Below are positions 50,601 through 61,000 of a stretch of 64,000 nucleotides of DNA, piece after piece. Within the stretch, counting starts at the first letter, position 1; every line of letters starts with the position of its first letter. The notes under the pieces are model-generated. The model ran no database searches. It was not told the origin of the DNA and worked only from the letters and a program-made list of their open reading frames with translations. The stretch is from assembly GCA_037893245.1 (NCBI GenBank), contig JBAIAA010000443.1, positions 248,001 to 312,000 of the forward strand. Direction: 5' to 3'. The DNA comes from Crossaster papposus. Its lineage: Eukaryota; Echinodermata; Asteroidea; Velatida; Solasteridae. The translations under genes were made by a program, and so were the position numbers.

Positions 50601-53600
50601 TAGCATCTCGCATACCCACCACCGGTCTACGGTGCCATATCATGCATATGTAGTGGCTCTACAGGTAAGTAGAGTGAAGTAGACCCCCCTACCACTGTAG
50701 TGTGGTAGGGGTCTACGAACGAATACTTACCTGTAGAGCTCCCCCCCGCCTCCCCACTTATTCTCGATCTTGTGGTTGTGGGAGGGTCAACACATCCGAC
50801 AAGCCTGTCATCACATTTTCATACTATTCTTGTTGACAACACATTGGCCAAGCCTGTCTAACGTAGTTTGTTCTGTTCATATTTCTTAGGTTTTTTCCTA
50901 TTATCGGATCACATTTTCATACTATTCTTGTTTACAACACATTGGCCAAGCCCGTCTAACGTAGTTTGGTCTGTTCATATGATGATCTTTATGTCCTCGG
51001 GCTGACGAATTTTGGGTTTTTCCGCATCCTCCCTTAGATGCTCCAACCCGTTGTATCCAAGGGTTCTACTTGTGGTTGATTAAATAAGATACATTTTGTC
51101 TTGATACTTATTTACTCCAGACTAAGCCTACTGGTTGTAGGACTTCTTTCGGAGGTTGCACATACAACCTCTGAAACAGAGTTTGGAACCGCTTTAGTTA
51201 GCACGTCTTATTTGCGACCGTGCAGTTCAGGACCCTTATTCACAGTAGCATCTCGCATACCCACCACCGGTCTACGGTGCCATATCATGCATATGTAGTG
51301 GCTCTACAGGTAAGTAGAGTGAAGTAGACCCCCCTACCACTGTAGTGTGGTAGGGGTCTACGAACGAATACTTACCTGTAGAGCTCCCCCCGCCTCCCCA
51401 CTTATTCTCGATCTTGTGGTTGTGGGAGGGTCAACACATTGGACAAGCCTGTCATCACATTTTCATACTATTCTTGTTGACAACACATTGGCCAAGCCTG
51501 TCTAACGTAGTTTGTTCTGTTCATATTTCTTAGGTTTTTTCCTATTATCGGATCACATTTTCATACTATTCTTGTTTACAACACATTGGCCAAGCCCGTC
51601 TAACGTAGTTTGGTCTGTTCATATGATGATCTCTATGTCCTCGGGCTGACACGAATTTTGGGTTTTTCCGCATCCTCCCTTAGATGCTCCAACCCGTTTT
51701 ATCCAAGGGTTCTACTTGTGGTTGATTAAATAAGATACATTTTGTCTTGATACTTATTTACTCCAGACTAAGCCTACTGGTTGTAGGACTTCTTTCGGAG
51801 GTTGCACATACAACCTCTGAAACAGAGTTTGGAACCGCTTTAGTTAGCACGTCTTATTTGCGACCGTGCAGTTCAGGACCCTTATTCACAGTAGCATCTC
51901 GCATACCCACCACCAGTCTACGGTGCCATATCATGCATATGTAGTGGCTCTACAGGTAAGTAGAGTGAAGTAGACCCCCCTACCACTGTAGTGTGGTAGG
52001 GGTCTACGAACGAATACTTACCTGTAGAGCTCCCCCCCGCCTCCCCACTTATTCTCGATCTTGTGGTTGTGGGAGGGTCAACACATTGGACAAGCCTGTC
52101 ATCACATTTTCATACTATTCTTGTTGACAACACATTGGCCAAGCCTGTCTAACGTAGTTTGTTCTGTTCATATTTCTTAGGTTTTTTCCTATTATCGGAT
52201 CACATTTTCATACTATTCTTGTTTACAACACATTGGCCAAGCCCGTCTAACGTAGTTTGGTCTGTTCATATGATGATCTTTATGTCCTCGGGCTGACGAA
52301 TTTTGGGTTTTTCCGCATCCTCCCTTAGATGCTCCAACCCGTTGTATCCAAGGGTTCTACTTGTGGTTGATTAAATAAGATACATTTTGTCTTGATACTT
52401 ATTTACTCCAGACTAAGCCTACTGGTTGTAGGACTTCTTTCGGAGGTTGCACATACAACCTCTGAAACAGAGTTTGGAACCGCTTTAGTTAGCACGTCTT
52501 ATTTGCGACCGTGCAGTTCAGGACCCTTATTCACAGTAGCATCTCGCATACCCACCACCGGTCTACGGTGCCATATCATGCATATGTAGTGGCTCTACAG
52601 GTAAGTAGAGTGAAGTAGACCCCCCTACCACTGTAGTGTGGTAGGGGTCTACGAACGAATACTTACCTGTAGAGCTCCCCCCCGCCTCCCCACTTATTCT
52701 CGATATTGTGGTTGTGGGAGGGTCAACACATTGGACAAGCCTGTCATCACATTTTCATACTATTCTTGTTGACAACACATTGGCCAAGCCTGTCTAACGT
52801 AGTTTGTTCTGTTCATATTTCTTAGGTTTTTTCCTATTATCGGATCACATTTTCATACTATTCTTGTTTACAACACATTGGCCAAGCCCGTCTAACGTAG
52901 TTTGGTCTGTTCATATGATGATCTCTATGTCCTCGGGCTGACGAATTTTGGGTTTTTCCGCATCCTCCCTTAGATGCTCCAACCCGTTGTATCCAAGGGT
53001 TCTACTTGTGGTTGATTAAATAAGATACATTTTGTCTTGATACTTATTTACTCCAGACTAAGCCTACTGGTTGTAGGACTTCTTTCGGAGGTTGCACATA
53101 CAACCTCTGAAACGGAGTTTGGAACCGCTTTAGTTAGCACGTCTTATTTGCGACCGTGCAGTTCAGGACCCTTATTCACAGTAGCATCTCGCATACCCAC
53201 CACCGGTCTACGGTGCCATATCATGCATATGTAGTGGCTCTACAGGTAAGTAGAGTGAAGTAGACCCCCCTACCACAGTAGTGTGGTAGGGGTCTACGAA
53301 CGAATACTTACCTGTAGAGCTCCCCCCGCCTCCCCACTTATTCTCGATCTTGTGGTTGTGGGAGGGTCAACACATTGGACAAGCCTGTCATCACATTTTC
53401 ATACTATTCTTGTTGACAACACATTGGCCAAGCCTGTCTAACGTAGTTTGTTCTCTTCACATTTCTTAGGTTTTTTCCTATTATCGGATCACATTTTCAT
53501 ACTATTCTTGTTTACAACACATTGGCCAAGCCCGTCTAACGTAGTTTGGTCTGTTCATATGATGATCTCTATGTCCTCGGGCTGACGAATTTTGGGTTTT

Positions 53601-55658
53601 TCCGCATCCTCCCTTAGATGCTCCAACCCGTTTTATCCAAGGGTTCTACTTGTGGTTGATTAAATAAGATACATTTGTCTTGATACTTATTTACTCCAGA
53701 CTAAGCCTACTGGTTGTAGGACTTCTTTCGGAGGTTGCACATACAACCTCTGAAACAGAGTTTGGAACCGCTTTAGTTAGCACGTCTTATTTGCGACCGT
53801 GCAGTTCAGGACCCTTATTCACAGTAGCATCTCGCATACCCACCACCGGTCTACGGTGCCATATCATGCATATGTAGTGGCTCTACAGGTAAGTAGAGTG
53901 AAGTAGACCCCCCTACCACTGTAGTGTGGTAGGGGTCTACGAACGAATACTTACCTGTAGAGCTCCCCCCCGCCTCCCCACTTATTCTCGATCTTGTGGT
54001 TGTGGGAGGGTCAACACATTGGACAAGCCTGTCATCACATTTTCATACTATTCTTGTTGACAACACATTGGCCAAGCCTGTCTAACGTAGTTTGTTCTGT
54101 TCATATTTCTTAGGTGTTTTTCTATAATCGGATCACATTTTCATACTATTCTTGTTTACAACACATTGGCCAAGCCCGTCTAACGTAGTTTGGTCTGTTC
54201 ATATGATGATCTCTATGTCCTCGGGCTGACGAATTTTGGGTTTTTCCGCATCCTCCCTTAGATGCTCCAACCCGTTTTATCCAAGGGTTCTACTTGTGGT
54301 TGATTAAATAAGATACATTTTGTCTTGATACTTATTTATTCCAGACTAAGCCTACTGGTTGTAGGACTTCTTTCGGAGGTTGCACATACAACCTCTGAAA
54401 CAGAGTTTGGAACCGCTTTAGTTAGCTTGTCTTATTTGCGACCGTGCAGTTCAGGACCCTTATTCACAGTAGCATCTCGCATACCCACCACCGGTCTACG
54501 GTGCCATATCATGCATATGTAGTGGCTCTACAGGTAAGTAGAGTGAAGTAGACCCCCCTACCACAGTAGTGTGGTAGGGGTCTACGAACGAATACTTACC
54601 TGTAGAGCTTCCCCCCGCCTCCCCACTTATTCTCGATCTTGTGGTTGTGGGAGGGTCAACACATTGGACAAGCCTGTCATCACATTTTCATACTATTCTT
54701 GTTGACAACACATTGGCCAAGCCTGTCTAACGTAGTTTGTTCTCTTCACATTTCTTAGGTTTTTTCCTATTATCGGATCACATTTTCATACTATTCTTGT
54801 TTACAACACATTGGCCAAGCCCGTCTAACGTAGTTTGGTCTGTTCATATGATGATCTCTATGTCCTCGGGCTGACGAATTTTGGGTTTTTCCGCATCCTC
54901 CCTTAGATGCTCCAACCCGTTTTATCCAAGGGTTCTACTTGTGGTTGATTAAATAAGATACATTTTGTCTTGATACTTATTTACTCCAGACTAAGCCTAC
55001 TGGTTGTAGGACTTCTTTCGGAGGTTGCACATACAACCTCTCAAACAGAGTTTGGAACCGCTTTAGTTAGCACGTCTTATTTGCGACCGTGCAGTTCAGG
55101 ACCCTTATTCACAGTAGCATCTCGCATACCCACCACCGGTCTACGGTGCCATATCATGCATATGTAGTGGCTCTACAGGTAAGTAGAGTGAAGTAGACCC
55201 CCCTACCACTGTAGTGTGGTAGGGGTCTACGAACGAATACTTACCTGTAGAGCTCCCCCCCGCCTCCCCACTTATTCTCGATCTTGTGGTTGTGGGAGGG
55301 TCAACACATTGGACAAGCCTGTCATCACATTTTCATACTATTCTTGTTGACAACACATTGGCCAAGCCTGTCTAACGTAGTTTGTTCTGTTCATATTTCT
55401 TAGGTGTTTTCCTATAATCGGATCACATTTTCATACTATTCTTGTTTACAACACATTGGCCAAGCCCGTCTAACGTAGTTTGGTCTGTTCATATGATGAT
55501 CTCTATGTCCTCGGGCTGACGAATTTTGGGTTTTTCCGCATCCTCCCTTAGATGCTCCAACCCGTTTTATCCAAGGGTTCTGCTTGTGGTTGATTAAATA
55601 AGATACATTTTGTTTTGATACTTATTTACTCCAAACTAAGCATACTGGTTGTAGGACA

Positions 55659-56050
55659 AACACTAGTTGATCTAATGTTGTGACACCGTCCTCAGTGACA
55701 CCGTCCTATGAGAAGTCGTGTTACCGAAAACAACCCACAGGGTCTCCTGATTAATTATTACATTGGAGTATGTTATACAATTACAATTAAGCCTAGGTAG
55801 GATACAACATTTGCAGAGTATCAAACATTTCTACTACCGAATTATTAAGAAATATCCTACTTATTCGAAAGTAAATAATGATTCTACTAAACATTCTGCA
55901 AAGGAATTGTGCTAGATATCCAGTAATTGTTCCGAAAAATTGAATTTTATTTAAATTTATTTAAACTGCCCGACGACGGTTAAAAACGAATCTTCCCCCC
56001 CCCCCCCCCCCCCCCCCCGAATTCACCCATTTCTGACAATTCAAGTAATT
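55659..56050. other. Right flank of the array
   Basis: Unique AT-rich sequence after the truncated last unit, with a poly-C tract at about 55996-56018. No exon resembling the IQCB1 C-terminus is seen. Confidence 0.5.
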
Positions 56051-56058
56051 AGCAATAG

Positions 56059-56152
56059 CAGGGGCGGCGCCAGGGTATTTTGATAGGGGGGGCAAACAAT
56101 AGTTGACAGTACGGCGCGTCAGCGGCGGCCGACGCACTAGCGCTACGCGGGG

Positions 56153-56185
<33 letters not shown>

Positions 56186-57269
56186 CTGAGAGAAAATGTG
56201 CCCCCCCCGCCGAAGACGGAAAAAATCAAAGTCAAAGCTAAAATGAAGCTATTTTATGCAGCATTTTTACGCTTTTGGTTCGTTATTTATTTATTTTCAG
56301 ACCATAATTTTGGATCATCCATTAAGCTACCGGGACGCAATCCGTAGTCAGCATTGCTTCGGGCTCTCCATAGCAACAGTTAAAGATTGTTTAGACTTTG
56401 ATTTTTTATTGTAAAATATATTGTAAAATTTAGTTTTTAAATGGAGTGGGATTCGAACCACAGAACACTGATCAATATGCCAATCTACCTAACCACTTTA
56501 CTAGAGAGGGTGAGCTGCCAGAAATGTGATTTTAATCCTCTATAATTCTTACGGAATCAATCTATATTCCTAATATGATATAGAGCGTACACATAGAAGA
56601 CCGTTACTGTATTGTATATTATTAATACAATCTGAAACCGATAATGAACGTTTCCGCTGACTCTAAGATCACTATTCAAATGTTGGCTACGGAAAATAAT
56701 TCGCTACCGGCACCGACTTCCATGCCTCGTACACTGCAAATTGATCTGAACAACTCGGACGTTCTCTGGTGTTACGCTTTTTGAACACCGGCATGTGTTC
56801 ATATAAAGCATTAGAACACATAGGCCTATGCCTAACACATGTGTAGTAAATGTTCTGAAATTTGTTAGAACACATAGCACACTTGTAGAACAATGATTTT
56901 CAATCTAAAGAACCATAACTATTGAGCTTGTAAGCCCACACTAATTTCATTCAGTAAAAAGGAACTCTAATCTGCGGGGAGGTTTTTGGGCAAACGCATT
57001 GATTACTTTATCAAAAATCACGGCGCTTTTAGCGTTGTGAGCGTTTTAGGGCCTCAGTCTGCACAAAGTCTTCCGTGTGTCAGTGGGTTTTTTTCAGATC
57101 CGGGTCCTTAGAAATATAAGCAAGACAAACACAACCCCCTCCACCATTTCTCCTTCTTTTTCTCCTCCTTCTTCTTCTCCTTTTTTTTTTTTTTTTTAAA
57201 TCATAGGGGGGGCGGCCGCCCCCCCCTGCCCCCCCTGCCCCCCCTGCCCCCCCTGTAGCGCCGCGCCTG
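56059..57269. mobile_element. hAT-like non-autonomous element
   Basis: Ends CAGGGGCGGCGCCAGGG and an inverse-like GCGCCGCGCCTG, flanked by AGCAATAG (56051-56058) and AGCAATGG (57270-57277), an 8-bp duplication with one mismatch, as expected for hAT elements. Inside are a long G run (about 56155-56184), a C/T-rich end with four CCCCCCTG units, and a tRNA-like block. No transposase frame. Confidence 0.7.
56446..56518 (-). other. tRNA-like block (SINE head or tRNA relic)
   Basis: The minus strand reads AGTAAAGTGGTTAGG then TGGTTCGAATCCCACTCC, an A-box-like and a near-perfect B box at tRNA spacing. No clean cloverleaf with a paired acceptor stem was verified, so I treat it as tRNA-derived rather than a tRNA gene. 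Confidence 0.5.
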
Positions 57270-57317
57270 AGCAATGGTGTATCCTACCTCAAAGTTGCGT
57301 GTTTTTTTTGGTTAGTA

Positions 57318-57922
57318 CAGTGGAACGCCGCTATAAGTACGTCACAGGATCGTATATTGATCGTTCGGTATAGCGATTTTCAGGTGCTAGTCCATCACGT
57401 GCCTATTTTTCAAGATGGCGTCCGCCCTCTTGTGGCCTACACACCAAATTCTTATTCATCACATTAAATTATAAAGCAACTGTTGGCTTTTCCCTTCTAT
57501 TCACATGGTAAATAATAGTCACCCAACACTCTTTAACATAAAGCACTGGCCAGTTGACATTTGGGAATTAAAGTCAGCCTAAATAAGCCTTATCGCAAAT
57601 ACCACTTGAATGAATTCGCAAAATAGATACAAAGCACTGTGGGAAGGAAAAGGGAGCAGTATCTGCTCCTCTTCTCTTCCCACAATTCTTGTTATCCATT
57701 GTGCAAATTTACTCAAGCAGCTAGTACACCTAGCGATAAGGCTTATAGCGTTAAATATACCCAGTGAATTTCTAACAAATCTATTGACTCATTTTAAACA
57801 ATATTTGGTACATGTACATAAATGTTTTTACACAAAATATTTGGAGCCAAGGATTGTGTTCGGTTAAATTAATAGCCGAATGTTCGCTATAGCGGTGTTC
57901 GGTATAGCGGTGTTCCACACTG
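57318..57922. mobile_element. pogo/Tigger-like MITE
   Basis: Left end CAGTGGAACGCCGCTATA, right end inverse of CAGTGTGGAACACCGCTATA, with GTTCGGTATAGCG repeated near both ends. This style of terminus is known from pogo/Tigger elements. A TA precedes the left end. The interior short frame at 57610 has no family resemblance. Confidence 0.65.
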
Positions 57923-58002
57923 AAAAATTAGATTGAAAAACTAAATACGTGTTTTTTAATTAAATTTTGTTCTATAGATGTAGTACCAACATGTAAGCAG
58001 TA

Positions 58003-61000
58003 ATGGCGTCGTCTGGATCAATAGGAGGAATGGCAGGGTCCAATCAAATCTGCCTAAAAGACGCAGAGGCAGCTGCATTTCAGAAGCTGAGGGATGCAAA
58101 GACGTGAGTATACTAGAGAAAACAAGACACCAAGTTAAAAAAATGGAAAGTATCCTGATGCTACTTCAGCGGTTGTGTACAAAGACTATGGAGATTCTAG
58201 TTCCATACATGTGGCTCAAATACTAGACTTCCTTCGTATTGTGAGCCACACAGCTGCCATGTAAAAATAGAGAAAGGGCCAGAAAACATTCTGTTGCTAT
58301 GGACATGGACATAGTGCCATCAACCGCCCCCCAAAAAGATCAATGACGCATGCTCGATCTATTCACGACCAAAGCTGCCGTTGGTGGCGCTATGCAATCT
58401 TGTGCATGACTCCATCTTGCTAGTTATTGTTCTCGTATTTGTTTTTGGGGAAAAGTATGAAATTGTGTAAGAAATTACAGGATAGCTAAACAGTTTGAAG
58501 ATACAGAATCCCCAAGATTTGCAACTTTAACAAGGTCAGAAATGGAATGATTATCAACTGAAAACAAAAGCCCAAATCGCTTTTTTTGTACCTGTTCGCC
58601 ATTTTTACATAAGGCCGCTGTGTGGCTCACATTACGGAGGAGGTCCAGTATTTAAGCCACATTATGGGGCTATGGAGAGTCAAGAAAAAACAATTTTTAA
58701 CAAGATTAGAAATGTATCTTAGTCCAAGATTCATGTCTTTTCAACATTTTTGCACTGATTGACCTTCACTGAGATGATATATAAAGGAAAAAACAGCAGT
58801 GTTTCCAAAATAATTGATTATCTCACAGAATAATATTTTCAAGTAATTTCTCGACAATTTCATCTCATCATTTCCCCTTCAAACTATATATAATTTAAAA
58901 GTAAACAAAGAAATTGGCGCTCTACCAACTGAGCTATCTTGCCCATTTCTTGTTCACTTTGAAATTTATGCAAATTTACCTGGTCAGTTTATCTGGTTTA
59001 TTTGTGTATTATAAGATAAAAGGTCGTATCCTCAATAAGTGATCTCCACAATGTCGCTTCCACGGTTGTATCGTAAAATTGGGTGTGATCCCTGGTCACA
59101 CGGCATTCTGGTGTGTATGACTTCTGACTAGCGCCTTCGAACAAAGATACTGAAAAATTGGGAGACCGCCAACATAGGGCAAGATAGCTTGTTTGGTAGA
59201 GCGCTAGTCCAATATCCCGCCTTGCCAATTTCTTTGTTTACTTTGAAATTTATGCAAATTTACCTGTCAGTTTCCCCTGTGGTTTATTTGTGTATATATA
59301 ATTTCATTACAAATTATTTGTTTACTTTATTTTCACTCAGCCCTGATGAGAGACAGAAGGCTCTAAAGACATGCCGTAAGATAATTTGTCATCTAGTGGA
59401 TAGCTGCTTGACAGACTTGCAAAAAGGTCAGTGTGTCCGGTTAAAAAGTTGTGGACATTATTTCAAGACCTTTTTTAGTTGCCCGTTTAACCAGTTTGTG
59501 TCGATTGCCGTGTATACACGCAAAGTTATCACAAAGGGCGGAAATATCTCCCAACGAAATATCAGGGTGTGCTACTCACAAATGCCGGCATCAACCCACA
59601 TCGGATCGGATCGCGGTTTGTGAGAAACAAAATCCTGTGCCTGGTCCTGGTCAATGCCAAAATAATCCAGAACTGGTTAAAAAAGAAAGCAATTTTAGAA
59701 AGAAAAAAAAAAGCTGCAGTAAAGTGAGCATAATCTACTTTTAATAACCCTATCTCTCTAGCCCATTTTTCTTGCACATAACCTGAGCCCTGCAAAATAC
59801 TGCAGTTCCAAAGTGGTAAAACTCCATGTAACCTGAATCCTGCAAAATTTTGCAGTGGATTTGCCATTGAGCTATAAAGCAGCCAAACATGGAACAAACA
59901 GCTGCTACCTACGTGCCCAATTGACCATTTGCCCTTTGGAATTTGAATAATATCTGGTACACTGACTCGTTCACACAGCTTGGCACAGTTTACATCTAAA
60001 TTCTCCAGACCAAAGACACTGTTGCTATATCACGTGATTCGGGGCAAGCCTTACGCTAGCAACCCCCGGCTCTGGAATGGTCTGGTGTCTTTGTACTATT
60101 GTCAACCATTGTGAACAATCTATTGGTGCTGAGCGTCTCTAACGTAACTATGCAAGAGCTTGCCCCAAATGACGTGATCAGTGTATTTGTTCTGGATAAT
60201 TTAAAGTCAAACTGTGCCAAGCTGTGTGAACAAGTCAGTGTACCAGATATTATTTAAATTCCACACGCAAATGGTCAATTACAATATAGGTCTGCACACA
60301 TGACCCTTGGTATGCAAACGTTTCCCATCCTTGACACATAACTTGCATCTTGACTGAAGATCTATCATGAAGAATGTGCATAGAGCATGAGCAGTGTGAA
60401 AGTACAAAGGAACAAAAACCTTCATTTTGATAAATACCCAAGTAACAGCAAATCTGCAAAAGCATTCAGTATTAGTTTAGGCTTTATGACCTGGATCCTG
60501 CATTGTCCTCCAGTGGCAAAACCCCAATTGCACTCAATCCTGCACATTTCTCTGATGCATCAACTTCCAAGTGACCTCAATCCTGCAAAATTCCTTGCAA
60601 TTTGCAAATAGTATTTTAAAAAATTTGGGAAGGTTAGGGTAAAAAAAAAAAAAAGTAAAGAAATCACAATAATTTTGATTGTTAAATATTTTAATTTATT
60701 GTTTTGTAAGCATTGTGGTTTATTTTACGAATGAGAGCATTCTTTTTTCTATCAGAGTTCTTTACTGCAAGTCAGTGATACATGTCAAATTACTCCAGCT
60801 GCAGTGCATTGAAGGATTTTTGCATGTACAGTGAAGAGCCCTTCTGTATAATAAATGGGCATATGGCTTTGCTTATCAGTGTAATATACACAGTGGACCC
60901 AGCATGACCTAGTTGACCTGCAGTTTCTTTTGGCATTTCTTGGAGTTTTTTTAAGGGCCATGTGAAAAACATACCAGTAGTCCTCCATAGTGCTCCTGCC

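Larger units (their letters stand above)
26254..55658 (+). repeat. 29.4-kb satellite array, about 45 units of 644-646 bp
   Basis: Head-to-tail units of almost identical sequence. Using the TTGATACTTATTTACTCC landmark, units start at 26597, 27241, 27885, 28530, 29176 and so on to 54970, with a truncated one at 55615; mean period is 644.8 bp. Each unit contains a ~99-bp subrepeat in partial copies (GTCTAACGTAGTTTG ... TTGGCCAAGCC), hairpins GAGGTTGcacataCAACCTC and CTCTGaaaCAGAG, and an 84-nt palindrome. A TTG-initiated 65-codon frame is kept only because the units are so alike, and I do not call it a gene. Variant positions (AC insertion in CTGACACG, CATAGAACC, CACATCCGAC, ACCAGTCTAC) mark blocks of units that recur. 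The array lies directly downstream of the last IQCB1 exon. Confidence 0.97.

Noticed and set aside
27241-55167. A 65-codon frame repeated 44 times, seemingly a tandem gene family
   Set aside because: It starts at TTG with no ATG, shows no family resemblance, and persists only because the units are nearly identical. The first unit is frameshifted, and non-synonymous changes (S/L, T/R, G/S, E/Q) are freely present.
26254-55658. CRISPR array or rDNA/5S/histone cluster
   Set aside because: Units are 645 bp with no short spacers, and contain no rRNA, 5S or histone sequence that I can recognise.
57080-57274. Arg/Lys-rich minus-strand frame
   Set aside because: Translation of the C/T-rich end of the hAT-like element.
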